Source: Cycas panzhihuaensis (Eukaryota; Cycadophyta). Taken from it: DNA of 64,000 nt. The DNA lies in assembly GCA_023213395.1 (NCBI GenBank), contig CM041465.1, positions 43,841,741 to 43,905,740 on the forward strand, given 5' to 3'. The notes below the pieces were generated by a model. The model worked only from the letters and a program-made list of their open reading frames with translations, made no database searches and was not told the DNA's origin. Shown one piece after another: positions 53,355-64,000 of the stretch. The position numbers and the translations under genes were made by a program. Positions within the stretch are counted from its first letter, which is position 1. Every line of letters begins with the position of its first letter.

Positions 53355-55149
53355 TTCTATTTTTAGTTAAGCCATATAACTCTAGACCTACTTTTATTAC
53401 ACCAATATTAATCCATAAGTAAATAATACTAGGTGGATTCCATTGCTTCAAATCTATCATCTAAGTTAGTCCCTTGTGTTAGTATAATTCAAGGTATATG
53501 TTAGTGCTTACCAATTCTTTTGCCTTATTTATATTAAGATTCCACATTACAAGCTACCAAACTTAGGGCCTTTTATCTCCTAATCTTAAAAGGACCCCCC
53601 TTTTATCTCCTAATCTTAAAAGGACCCTCCTTTTAAACAAACAACCAATTCTATTAGCTATAAAGTTGGCCTCCTATCCATTTCAATTGATGGGCTTCTT
53701 TCACCATAAAAACTCTTTAAATACTACTCCATAGATATCATCAAGACTTACAATAAACAAAAGATTGGGCAGCTTCTATTAGACATATAGGAATATCATT
53801 TTATAATAATGATTTATATCACTTAGATATTCCATATAATAATTTCTTTATTAGCAATATTATAGTGATACTAAGTCATGATTAAGAGAATAATATGATA
53901 ATTCTAATAATAACTCTAGATGCTAGATCATAATACAACCTTTTCATTTTCACTAGTTATATTGATCAGTTATATCATTATGAAGTTTTAGTTTATTTAT
54001 CATTATAATAAGAAGTTATACTTTATATTTACTCGTGAGGATAAGATATGTCCATCCTTATTTAAACCCTTCTCTTTAGAGACATGAAGTTGGAGTCTAT
54101 CCAACTTCTTATTATTTTTTTTTACATCTTATATTTACTTTATCATTTTTAGCTGATGGTAAGTTGTTATGCATACCCCACCTTTAGATAATAGTTATAA
54201 TAGTAGTATAATATCAATTGATGACAATAAATTATTAGTATGAAGTGAATATTTTATCTAAATTAGAGTAAGTTATAACAAATTTTTACTTATCTTTAAA
54301 TTGTTGTATCTTTAATGACTTTATTATTATGAGCGAAAATATTAACACTTAAAACACCACCTTATAATAATAGATAGGTAGAGGACAACCTAAGGATGCC
54401 ACGCCTCAAGTTTCAAGTAATTCTAATAAATTTAGTTGGATCTTGAGTGAATTTCTATAAGGACCTAAAAACCAATGGCATTTTAGTCATTTCAACTTAG
54501 ATTTTGATTCTAGACATCAAGTCGCCCTCAACCTTTCTCAAAATGAATTTTAGATGCCATGGAGTATTTTTTATTTGAATTTTGATACAAAATAGATATA
54601 TGCAAATCTAATTCTTCCACTTCATTTGGGTATATTAGACTTAAGAAAAGAAGTTCTTTTCTAAAGAGGAGATTTTGAGAATAAGAAAAATACTAGAATT
54701 CATTATCTAATTTCTATTACTCAATAACTTTTCACTTTCCTAAAGACCTCTAATAAGGATATAATGGCTTATTTACATTGAGATATAAGAAGATTGCTTC
54801 CCTTAAAAAGGGGAATATTCTTCCATAGGAGTTAATTTCTCTTTAAACAATTACAAAATGAGAAAAGCTATAATATCTTATTGGTGTCCATTCCATAACT
54901 TGTACTCTATATCTAAAGAGATAGAAGCCATTTCAACCATGGAATCAACACCTTTATATATGGTTAAGGCTTACTTATGATTTACACTTATTCTCTTTAT
55001 AAATATTTATTCTTTAATAGAAACAAGGCAAACTAGTCCTTAAATCTCACCTCAATTGTGGTTATTAACTTGCGTATATTGTTTTATTATTAATTAAAGA
55101 ATATATAGTTCTTCATATCAATTCATTATTATAACTATTGGATCAAAGA
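53355..55149. other. unassigned AT-rich DNA
   Basis: No domain recognised. A 30-bp unit CCTTTTATCTCCTAATCTTA(AAAGGACCCC) is repeated once in tandem at 53569-53628. A plus-strand frame near 54395-54560 has a slightly protein-like look (SWILSEFL, HQVALNLSQNEF), but I cannot assign it. Confidence 0.4.
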
Positions 55150-55410
55150 AGAAATGCACATAAAAAAAAAATACATGAGTTTTAGGGTAGGATTATTCTA
55201 CCCTTAAAAAATTTTGCATAATACTATTATTCTCTCAAAGGTATGTACATTGTCATTATAATAAATATACACAAGGTGTAACCAATTAACAAGTAGTTAG
55301 TTATACACATGGTTTTCACATGAGTGGTAGACCCCCAATCAACTCATTAATAGAAAATATTAATATAAATATTAATTTAATAATATTTTAATACTTCCCC
55401 TTAATGTTTA

Positions 55411-56750
55411 CATTGTTGATTCTAACACCTAACTTAACCTTAAATTTTTGGAATTTACCCAAAGTTAAAGGCTTGGTGAGGATGTTTATCAACTATTTAT
55501 ATGTAGGCTTATAGACAAGCTCAAAATCACCAATCCTTGGTGATAAACTTATAACTCTCTGATGAAATGATGGTAAACCCTAATGTGCTTAGTACATGTA
55601 TAAAATACTAGGTTCTTAGTTAGATTCAATGTACTTTGATTATTATAGTACGATATTGTTGTTGTTAGAATTAAAAAAATCACTTTGATATAATGTTAGA
55701 AATGTTAATGTTTTAGATACCAAATTAGAATTTAGAATCATCGTGTTGTGATGTACTGAGTATAACACAATGAAAATATAACATACATATATAATCATAG
55801 AATTATCTCATAAGGAATGTACACATATAAAAGAATAATCATGAATATAAAAAAATGAAATAGATACAACATGTATCAATAAGCTTCATCACATGAGAGA
55901 TAATAGATTTATATATAGAAAACCTAGTGTGAAAAAAAACCATGGGAGAAGCCAGAGATTGAAGCTCCACTTAGATAAGAATGAATACATCTCTAGGTCA
56001 TAGACCTTTCTTAAGTAGTGTGTGTACATATTTATATCAATAGTCACCTCATGAGTAGTCTATAATTTCTCTTGAGCCATTTCATTATCAAATATGATAT
56101 TTATATGAATAAATGTATATGCCACATATTTTAATATATCTGATGAGTGGATTTATGTATGTGTCCATAACATTAATAGTAAACATTACATATATGATAA
56201 TATGATATATTTCAATAATTACATCCTCTTAATGTAGACCCATATCATCAAGAATCTATCTAAGCTAGATGGCTTCAAAGACTGCTACAATTATAACCTT
56301 TTATTTTGCTTTAGTTAAAGAAAGAGTAATGTTTGGTTATTTTTTATTGCTTAAGTTATAAATACAAGATCTAAACTAAAATAATAGCTAGATGTGGGCT
56401 TTCTGTTATTAGTGCATTCTGTCCAATCTAAATTTATATGCGTGATCTATTTAAAGTTATTATTACAAATAAACTCTGGTCCATATTATATTGTTCCATG
56501 AAAATATTTGAGAATCCTCTTAAAAACTAACCAATGGTTTTGTTTTAGCGCTATTATGAATTTAGAAATATGCTAATAGAATATGAAATATCATGTTAGG
56601 TTGTAGTCAGATAAATTAGACTATTAACTAGCTATCTAAACAAAGTGCCATCCACTAGTTTATCTTCATCATTTTGAGGTGTGAGTTTAACTCTTATCAC
56701 CTTGGGGGTTGATGCAGGCTTATTGTCTTCTATTTTATTATTTTTTTAAG
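55411..56750 (-). pseudogene. copia RNase H of element L, split by an insertion
   Basis: The C-terminal half at 55411-55660 reads NNQSTLNL-like, TKHIRVYHHFIRE, and INILTKPLTLGKFQKF near the polypurine tract. The N-terminal half at about 56250-56700 has ITLSLTKAK (TEAEY position) and VIIVAVFEAI. About 570 bp of foreign-looking DNA (55670-56250) separates two motifs that are normally some 20 residues apart. RNase H role as elsewhere. Numerous stops. Confidence 0.8.
55670..56250 (-). mobile_element. possible solo LTR or 3' fragment inside RNase H of L
   Basis: The minus strand reads GGGTCTACATTAAGAGGA followed by TGTAATTATTGAAATATATC. A G/A-rich tract before TG is the usual junction of a copia 3' end and its LTR. 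The far end is near CTAACATTATATC. No target duplication was identified, so both limits are approximate. Confidence 0.35.
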
Positions 56751-57560
56751 TCTTTGAAATGTATTTATCTAAGCCTAATGAAGACTTTGTCAACCCTTTG
56801 CCATACTTCTACTTCAATGAAGTAATAAAGTAAACCAAGATCTATCATCTCAAAGTTCTTTATTAGATCTTATTTTTGGTTTGATATCATTCTCATTGAT
56901 TAGTAAATAATCTATATATAAGATTATAAAGGTTGTAGATTTGTTCCAGACCTCTATGTATAGGTTTGAGTCAATTGGAAACCTCTTAAACCCATTTTTA
57001 TAGAAGTATTAATTAATTTTCTTGTACCTGGATGAAGGAGTCTACTTCAAACTATATAAGGCCTTATTTAGTTGACATGTTAAATGCTCTTGACCTTTTT
57101 CGATATAGTCAGGTGGATGCTTCACGTATACTTCTTTACTTAGATCCCTATTGAGAAAGGCACTTTTAATATTCATCTATTGTATCTACCAATTAAATTA
57201 GGTAGCTATCGCCAGTATGATTATAATAGTGTTCATCTTTGCCACTAGTGCAAAGGTCTCCTAACGGCCAATACCTTCTTTTTTCTTAAAGTCTTTAGTG
57301 ATAAGTTTGCCCTTATGTTTATTTATGGTGCCGTCTAATTTAAATTTAGTCTTATAGACCTATTTGTATCTAATTTCTTACTTCTTAGTTGACAAGTTGA
57401 TTAAGTCGCAACTCTTGTTTTGCTTTATTACTTAGATTTTAGCATCCATTACAACTTTCCACATTTTTTCCTTTATTGCCTCCTTAAAAGTAAATGGCTC
57501 GTCAATATTTAGAAATTGAGCCATTAATGTAGAGTTAACTTGGTCATTGTATAGATAATT
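56751..57560 (-). pseudogene. copia reverse transcriptase of element L
   Basis: Minus-strand series: KTKFKLDGTINKHKGKLITK near 57350-57290, ETFALVAKMNTIIIILAIA near 57255-57200, MNIKSAFLNRDLSKEVYV near 57175-57125, QLNKALYSLK near 57080-57050. GFKRFPIDSNLYIE lies near 56990-56950, and IILYIDYLLINEND near 56925-56885. The polymerase box reads YIDY where YVDD is expected, so the second catalytic Asp is lost (a single G-to-T change from GAT to TAT). Many stops. Confidence 0.88.
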
Positions 57561-58232
57561 AGATTTTCTTTTACCTTGGATTTTAGGTAACTTGGCATTA
57601 CCAGTGGTCCTTAGGTGCCATCTAGGTGACTTCTTCTTTGAAGGAGAAGGTGAACCACCAAGCTATAGTTCTTCACATTAAACATCCAAATGAATATAAT
57701 TTGTAATACACTATATTGAACTTCTTTAATGTCTCCTAACTAATGTACCTAAAAATGAAACCTTTTATATACCATATCATCAACGCCTATGATCTCAGTA
57801 ACTAGTTCAAGGTTAATGATAACCTTTGTATTAATGAATAATATTTGGGCTGCTTACCAATGGGTTGAGATTATTAATCAATCAAGTGTATAACATCTAA
57901 TGAAGTTAAGTCAAGTTATCGATCACCTTCATCAAAGATGGCATCACAGGTTACATTAATATTTTGTATCTTCAACTCATAAACCTTATAGGCCTTACTT
58001 TCTTTATTATATCCAATGAGGATACACTTAGAACTTTTGTCATTGAACTTCTTTCAGTTTTCTTTGGTGGTATGTATATATACAACACTTCCAAACACTT
58101 TTAGATGGATGACAATAGGCTTACTTTTAATTCAATCCTTCTTTAGTGTCATGTTCAAAGCTATATTGGTTGGACTTTGATAATCCAAGTGAGCAACAAT
58201 GCTTATCATTTCAACCTAAAGATGTTTAGTAA
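57561..58232 (-). pseudogene. copia integrase C-terminal part of element L
   Basis: Minus-strand PIVIHLKVFGSVVYIHT (about 58120-58070), KKFNDKSSKCILIGYNKESK (about 58050-57990), AYKVYELKIQNINVTCDAIF (about 57990-57930), and a linker to RT. The upstream side ends at the J LTR at 58233. These are the usual motifs after the third catalytic residue. Confidence 0.88.
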
Positions 58233-58554
58233 TGTTAGCATGGTAGTTAATGCTAAAGCCGCTTGATTAATATTAAATGTGGTTTAGTTATTATTAATCC
58301 AAAAGATGTGAATATTACAAAGGATTATAACTAATGGGGGTGGAGAAGTAGGATTATAAATAACCTCGAATCCATTGTAAAATCATCCAATGATTATCAA
58401 TGTGATCTAATGATATTTTATGGTGGGTTTTTCCCCAAAAGGATTTCCCACATAAATATTGTGTACTGTGTACTTGTGCTCTTTATTATTTACTTATTGT
58501 GTATGATCAAGGTCTTGTAGTTCAAAATATATACATATTTCATATTTCTTCACA
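58233..58554 (+). repeat. 5' LTR of element J (about 322 bp)
   Basis: TGTTAGCATGG...TTCTTCACA. A TATA-like GGATTATAAATAACC lies at about 58352-58366. It is immediately followed by the primer site. No second copy in the window; the start could alternatively be a few bases upstream. Confidence 0.75.
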
Positions 58555-58566
58555 TGGTATCAGAGT
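58555..58566 (+). other. primer binding site of J
   Basis: TGGTATCAGAGT, one base from the tRNA-Met site and directly adjoining the LTR. Confidence 0.9.
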
Positions 58567-59969
58567 GAAACGAAGTGCATAACTAAGCTAAGGTTAGGTG
58601 GATGTGATAGAATTGAAGGTTATTTGGTAATGATGGTAGAACCCTGTTCTAATAATTTTAATCCTCTATAATAACTAGAAGAGTGATATAATGGTGCAAT
58701 GGTGATTGAGAGGGTAAATGTCACTTATCAATAAGATTTCTTTATTATTTGAAGTCAAAATTTATATTGGGCACATTTTAGACCATGTTAGCCTTGTGTT
58801 GGAGTCATCCAAAGCTAGTTAGGTGTATTGGGCACTCTACAGGCTAGTTGGGCTTAATTTAAAGGTGATCTAATAATGTTGGCATGTGTTGGGCATGATT
58901 AGAGTATATTAGGCACCATTTAGAGGTTGTCTAACATGATTAAGCATCAAATCTAATACCTAATCTTCAAAAAAATGTTATACATTATGTGTGGGTATGA
59001 TTAAATCCACTTAGAGAGGTTTTTTGCTCATATAAATGGTGTTGGGTAGTTTATGAAGGCTGAATTGATCATTTTGATGAATATCAAGAGTGTTGGTCCA
59101 GTTTTATATCTATAAACAACTTTTGAGAAGTTTTCATGCTTATTGGAGTGCCCAATGACTAATTTGTGGCTATATATCTATGTAGTGATGTATTTGTGAG
59201 GCATGTACTACACTCTTTTAGTCATAAAAAACCTATCTATCAACTATGTGAGTATAGAGGTCATGTGAGAGGATGCACCCACTTACAAAGTCATCACACT
59301 TCATGGAAAAGTTGCCCATAAGAATTTAATATTGGTAAAGTTTATTAAGATAAGTTAATTCTTTATATTAAGGTTAAAACCTTAATATATGACTTATCTA
59401 TTTTATTTTTGACTTTTCAACTTTGTTTATAAAGTTGTGACATTTTATAAAGGTGCATGAGTTTATATGGATAGTCACCCTTTTTGTGGGGAATATTCCA
59501 TGTAAATGGATTTAGAAAATGAGAATATATCATTATCTAATATATATTTGATATTTATTAGATCAATTTCATTATTTTTTGAGAAAAATTCAATGATTTT
59601 TATATGGAATTTCAAGACTTATCTTCTAGAGGTCAATATACATAGATTATATATATTCTTGCCACAAAAATAATATCTTTTAAGGGATTTTTACTACCTA
59701 TATATTGTTGGGTGTAGTATGAGTATCCCTAAATTGGTAATATAATAATATTAAAGTGTGTGGAGCATACTTGTTTCCAACATGGTTATTGAGGCAATGG
59801 TAATTTGAAAGCGAAGGCTATATTAAATGTGGATCATTACTCAAACTTGTTAAATTTGGGTGTGGTTATGTGAAAGAGGTCCTAGTATATTTTCTTTTGG
59901 TATCTAAGGATTATTGATTATAATTGGCTCATTTTTGCACCATATACACAATGGAGAAATCACCATAAA
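58567..59969 (+). other. long leader of J
   Basis: No coding recognised. At 58765-58940 the word TTGGGCA/TTAGGCA recurs at irregular 30-50 bp spacing, suggesting an old reiterated tract. Confidence 0.5.
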
Positions 59970-60374
59970 TAATTTTTAATGGCAATAATTTTAGTGAATG
60001 GAAGGTGAGTATGGAGCTTATCTTATTAATGAATCAATTATGGAAAATTATAAAAGACAAGGCTTATATTATTCTTACAGATGATAAAGAAAAAGATAAA
60101 CTTGAGGAAAAGTAGTTTACTACCGTAGGATTTCTAAATCTATTGTTAGTTCCAAATCAGAAGGTACTTGTAAACAACCTTGAAACACAACATGAAATTT
60201 GGGTAAAACTAAATGAGACATTTGAAGAAAAGACATTAAATTATCAAGTTGCATTAATGATGGAGTTTTGAATGCTACCGTTTAAGATGAATTTTAGAAA
60301 ATACCAAATAAATATACAGAATCATTTATGTACACAATAGACATGAAAGGAGCAAGCACATGGGATATATTTGA
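59970..60374 (+). pseudogene. copia Gag N-terminal half of element J
   Basis: ATG near 59950 gives MEKSP, then IIFNGNNFSEWKVSMELIL, LMNQLWKIIKDKAY, a charged loop, a TAG, VGFLNLLLVPNQKVLVNNLE, and THEIWVKLNETFEEKT-like residues. Then YQVALMMEF and a stop near 60265. This is the copia Gag (UBN2-like) capsid signature, F-x-G-x-N-(F/Y)-x-x-W. The C-terminal half and zinc knuckle are cut away by K. Confidence 0.88.
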
Positions 60375-60609
60375 TGTTGGAAACCTTGTGGTAAAAACCC
60401 ACCACATAATTATATCATTATATTGTTACAAATTTGTTCAATTACAATGGACGTTGGATCACTATTTATAGATCCATAAGTGCTTTAAATAATTACAATG
60501 AGATTACATTTATCAGCCCAAATAACATCACAATATTACATCATATGTTTGCATAATATATCACCACATTTACATTAGTTGAGTAAGTGGATATAATGCC
60601 ACTTTAACA
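60375..60609 (-). repeat. 3' LTR of element K (235 bp)
   Basis: Minus-strand TGTTAAAGTGGC...GGTTTCCAACA, with polypurine TATATTAAGGGGAGA (plus strand 60610-60624) abutting it. Confidence 0.85.
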
Positions 60610-60639
60610 TCTCCCCTTAATATAAATATAGGGTCTTGA

Positions 60640-61230
60640 AGTCTTCCCAAGGGTTAACCTTTCTCTTTATCCTTGATGAAAGATCCCCCTAAAGGTTAAC
60701 CTCACTAAGACCCAAATTTGCACAAATCTTGATGAAGTAATCTTTAGTAAGATCTTTTGTGAACATGTCTATAAGTTACTCTTCACTTGGATAAAACTTA
60801 GCCTACATCTTCCTTAATTTGATTTGCTCATAGATATAATGGTACTGAATTTCAATGTGTGTATACGCATGATTCTTTGGATTCTTCTCCAATAGTCCCT
60901 ACATATAGCTTCCCTCAAACTGACCCTTAGTCCATGGTACTCAGCCTTTACCTTATCTAATCCAAGAGGTTGAGCCACTTGAGCTAGGTAGATCTCCTCT
61001 TTAAGTCTCTGTTAAGGAATGGTGACTTTACATTAATTTTATATGACTCTAAACTATATGTAGTTACTAAAGTAAGGATTAGTTAAACTGATAACATCTT
61101 AGAGACCGATGCACATATCTCCTTATAATTAATTCCTTCTTTCTACTTGAAACCTTGTGTATCAAGTCTTGTTAATTTGTAACTTACCAGGTTTCTTCTT
61201 CATAGGGAAGGAAACCAAATCCCACATGCT
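60640..61230 (-). pseudogene. copia RT/RNase H of element K with internal deletion
   Basis: The RNase H end is clear on the minus strand (YHYIYEQIKLRKM near 60830-60790, FYPSEE near 60785, MFTKDLTKDYFIKI near 60750-60715). The RT N-terminus is also present (INKT...YTRFQVERRN near 61170-61130; RLKEEIYLAQ near 61010-60980). Directly after it comes KAEYHGLR near 60945, which belongs to RNase H. The RT palm with its YVDD box and the RT-RNase H connection are therefore missing, a deletion of several hundred bases. Stops are frequent. Confidence 0.82.
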
Positions 61231-61416
61231 CCTCCTCCATTAGAGCTCTCTATTATGAATCTCCTTTCGTTGGAGTCATTGGTGTCCACTATAAGTTTGA
61301 CTAGCATGCAGACTCCTTGTTCTTCATCTATCTTCTAGAACTTCAACCATCACACTGGAGTCCTTAATGGTCCTCCTAGACTATAATGGAACATGGATTA
61401 CAATTTGTACCTCTTC

Positions 61417-62130
61417 TTATAATGGATCCTCATCATTACTCCCATTAGGTCCTACTTCTATCTCAGACATAATATTAGGCTCATTAAACTCTACACTTAT
61501 TAAACCATAGATTGAAAATGGACAAAGTAGAGGATAAAACCTATCTTTTGATGATCCCTTAGCATGATATGTCCTTGACTCATCAAACTTAACATCCATA
61601 CTAATCACAATTCTATTCTCCTTATGAATCATACACTTTGTAAACTTTATTTAGATCACAAACCCCACATAAATACACTTAAACTCTTTTAATCCCACTT
61701 CAATGATCTTCATCTTAGATGTATGTAATCTAGTTCATCCAAATAACTAATGGAAGGTTTCTTACTGGTCCAACATTCTTTAGGGGTAATACCATGAATA
61801 ACCTTAGTAGGTACCCTATTAAATAGTTGTTGCAATAGTTTTTGCCCAAAACATAGGAGGTAGATTCTTACCATATACCATACAATTCTCCATCTCTATC
61901 ATGGTACTGTTCTTCCTTTTACAACACCATCTTACGTAGGGTATATAGAAAAGTCAACTCCCATTTAATACCATGATTAAGGCAGAACTGATTTAAGGCA
62001 TTCTATTATACACCTTTCCATTATCACTTTATTTTCAATACAAACTCACTATCTTTCCATTCACAAAATCTACATTAGAATTATTTAGATATACACTAAT
62101 GTTGAACCAACTTATGACATGTTATATACC
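61417..62130 (-). pseudogene. copia integrase C-terminal part of element K
   Basis: An open 71-codon stretch (61417-61632) contains RIVISMDVKFDES, the usual end of the integrase region. Upstream on the minus strand are GLKEFKCIYVGF near 61690, HGITPKECWTSKKP near 61800-61760, and LLQQLFNRVPTK near 61850-61815. The third-residue region DFSIYPT near 61955 is decayed. From 62130 to 62280 the signal fades. Confidence 0.85.
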
Positions 62131-62280
62131 CCATACTACCATTTTTTCAACCACCTAAAGTATAACAATTCACCAAGACTGATAACCACTTATACAAACA
62201 TGCTAATAGACTACTAAAAGAACAAATCTAAATCATTTCACTTCATACATTTGATGTAAAAATCATTAATATATATAAAT

Positions 62281-64000
62281 AAAATACCATTGTATAAAAT
62301 AAATTACACTTGGATAATAAATACAATAATTAACTTAACATTGTTTGCTCACTATTCTATTCAACATCTCTCATAAAATATGCCCTTTTATCAATTAATA
62401 GAAACTATACTAATGTTGGTATCTCACCCAACAATCACCAAAAGAGTGTTTGATTCACTCACTTTGCCATCATATGAAAAAATAAAGTCTTATCCATGCC
62501 TCATATTGCCATAAAAGATAAAGCCTTAATGCCACTTTACTCAATCACCTTAATGCACCCATTTGAAGAGAAAACCATATCTCATCTAATGATGTCAAAA
62601 AAGCATCTTAATATATCAAAGACCACTTAGAATGAATGGAATAAAAAGGCCACTTAATATATTAATTTAACCCAAGATGATTAATAGTCAAAATGACCAC
62701 TTAAAATAATAAAGGCCATTAGCTTTAATTGCAAAATGGCAATCCAATCGACACTATTATTATAGGTGATTAATATTCTTTTCTAAAAGGTATTGAAGTA
62801 ACTTTAAATAACATAGGCAGCTTTGATAAATCAATGGTGATATAATATATTGACATGGCAATCAATATATAAAACAAATATGACTTTAATATATATGGTG
62901 ATCAAATCAAATATCAAATACGATTTCAAGTATCAATGTGATTTTATCAAAATAAATAAAGGGTTATTCAAAGAAATATTAACCATCATTGATAAATTAG
63001 ATAACTTTATAACCATGGCAATGAAATAATTTTCACAATGATGGGCAATAAAGTTAAGAGAATATCTCATATCGCCATAAGTATCTACAACAAACCTTAC
63101 GTACAACTACGTGCTCTCATCCAATGATTTGTGACCCCTTCAATTCCCATGTAACGTATATACATTACGTCTGACTCCATGATAACTATGAATACTATCC
63201 ATGTTGTATTTTTATGTCTCAATGGCTTGGCTACTCTATATGAAATGTAAACATTTGATGAGCCCATAAGTATGTTGCACCCAAACAAAGGCATCTATAA
63301 CTACTTTATCCTCACTTTTACATGAGCATCTACACTTGTAGCTACTAACTTCCACATGCTTATAATCATAAATATAAATGGACACCTCAATCCTCTATTG
63401 CATCTACAACTTTGATCTCAAATGGCATCACTACCAGTTATTGTATTATCTCTACATCTTCTATCACATCTATACAACTAAGTGATCGAGCACTGTAATC
63501 ACCTAAGGGCCTCTATAATAATCTCTATGAACTCGTGACTCAATGTTTCTTACCATGGCTATGGTTATTCAAGCATGATCTATACTATGCTCTTCTATGT
63601 ACTTTCACAAAGATGACATCATTTGAGGCTAACACTACACTAGTGGTATCACTCCAACTCAGCTTTAATAGTGGTGACTTCAATCTTATGAATCTGTAAT
63701 CTCTCACAATATCTACAACTATCTTAGGTCACCATAACTATTAACTTAGAGGCAACACATTTTATTCCATGCAATATTTATAACTCCTTTGATCTGGACA
63801 ATGGTAGCCACAACTCCAGGGGAATCTAATGTTATGTCCACAATCTTAAGTTATGATGTTATCAGTCTATTATTACAAACTCAATGGCAACATAGATAAA
63901 CATATCTAGCATCTTCCATAGATTCAAAAAGTGTATCGATGATTGATAATTGAGTAACCAAAGGCAATAAGTTTCAAAACAAGGGGCACTAGCATATACT
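62281..64000. other. unassigned AT-rich DNA
   Basis: No domain, LTR edge or primer site recognised on either strand. Around 62450-63060 phrases such as TGGCAATCAATATAT and ATGGTGATCAAATC recur loosely. From 63080 the word ATCTACAACT and variants recur several times. I cannot tell whether this is the rest of K or another insertion. Confidence 0.4.

Larger units (their letters stand above)
55150..58232 (-). mobile_element. Element L: decayed Ty1/copia element, cut on the right by J
   Basis: On the minus strand: integrase C-terminus, RT, RNase H, polypurine tract (55394-55406, AACATTAAGGGGAAG) and LTR-like DNA to its left, starting TATTAAAATATT (TG decayed to TA). The left limit of the LTR is a guess. 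The integrase core, protease and Gag should lie beyond J and K, to the right of the window. All coding is heavily broken. Confidence 0.75.
58233..60374 (+). mobile_element. Element J: Ty1/copia element, 5' part, cut by K
   Basis: 5' LTR (58233-58554), primer site, 1.4-kb leader, Gag N-terminal half; interrupted at 60375 by the LTR of K. The rest of J would lie beyond the window. Inserted in the integrase of L. Confidence 0.82.
60375..64000 (-). mobile_element. Element K: Ty1/copia element, truncated by the window edge
   Basis: 3' LTR 60375-60609, polypurine tract, RNase H tail, a fragment of RT, then integrase, read on the minus strand. Coding can be followed to about 62130. Beyond 62280 nothing recognisable remains, so the right extent is unknown. 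Inserted in Gag of J (left flank TTTGA). Confidence 0.72.

Noticed and set aside
1-64000. CRISPR arrays, bacterial operons, rRNA or tRNA genes
   Set aside because: No regularly spaced identical repeats with unique spacers, no ribosomal or tRNA cloverleaf sequence. The tRNA-like words found are short primer sites next to LTRs.

Overview
The window reads as intergenic DNA from a large-genome seed plant. The abundance of old but still recognisable nested LTR retrotransposons suggests a gymnosperm, but this is not proven. I found no host gene, tRNA, rRNA, operon, CRISPR array or bacterial signal. Nearly everything recognisable is LTR retrotransposon, stacked by insertion into insertion. The DNA is AT-rich and largely CpG-depleted, except for one GC-rich block at about 4.74-7.29 kb.

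Layout, using letters for elements. H is a minus-strand Ty1/copia element. It runs off the left edge, its Gag starts at 4078, and a 213-bp LTR with a tRNA-Met-type primer site lies at 7303-7515. G is an old plus-strand Ty3/gypsy chromovirus. Its Gag remnant is at 7521-8297, protease/RT at 15106-16164, rest of RT/RNase H at 28885-29400, chromodomain at about 29640-29985, and 3' LTR from 29998. B is a complete minus-strand chromovirus (8298-15105) inserted in G. F is a plus-strand chromovirus (16165-28879, duplicated AGGGA) also inserted in G. E is a younger plus-strand gypsy element (17927-25013, duplicated GATGA) inserted in F. D (30624 to about 39963) is a minus-strand LTR element whose Gag position is taken by a protein I do not recognise. 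It appears to sit in the 3' LTR of G. A1 (34812-37768, minus) and A2 (39964 to about 53354, plus) are two copies of one small family that codes only for a weakly Gag-like protein. C (42043-52579, minus, duplicated GTTTT) is a 10.5-kb Tat/Athila-like gypsy element inside A2. On the right, L (copia, minus, about 55.15-58.23 kb) is interrupted by J (copia, plus, LTR at 58233). J is interrupted by K (copia, minus, 3' LTR at 60375), which runs off the right edge.

The most interesting objects are three. Element C appears to have two separate Gag capsid domains, one in the usual place and one between protease and reverse transcriptase in the same frame as protease. It also has an additional coiled-coil ORF after integrase. 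Element D carries an unrecognised protein of about 380 codons in the Gag position. The A family looks like Gag-only terminal-repeat retrotransposons. All coding regions are broken by stops and frameshifts, many of which look like C-to-T decay of methylated cytosines, so they are annotated as pseudogenes.

The coding assignments come from reading translated motifs by eye. Boundaries supported by exact or near-exact target-site duplications (B, C, E, F) are reliable. Boundaries of A2, D (right end), H (internal) and L are approximate. The stretches 53.36-55.15 kb and 62.28-64.0 kb hold nothing I can name.
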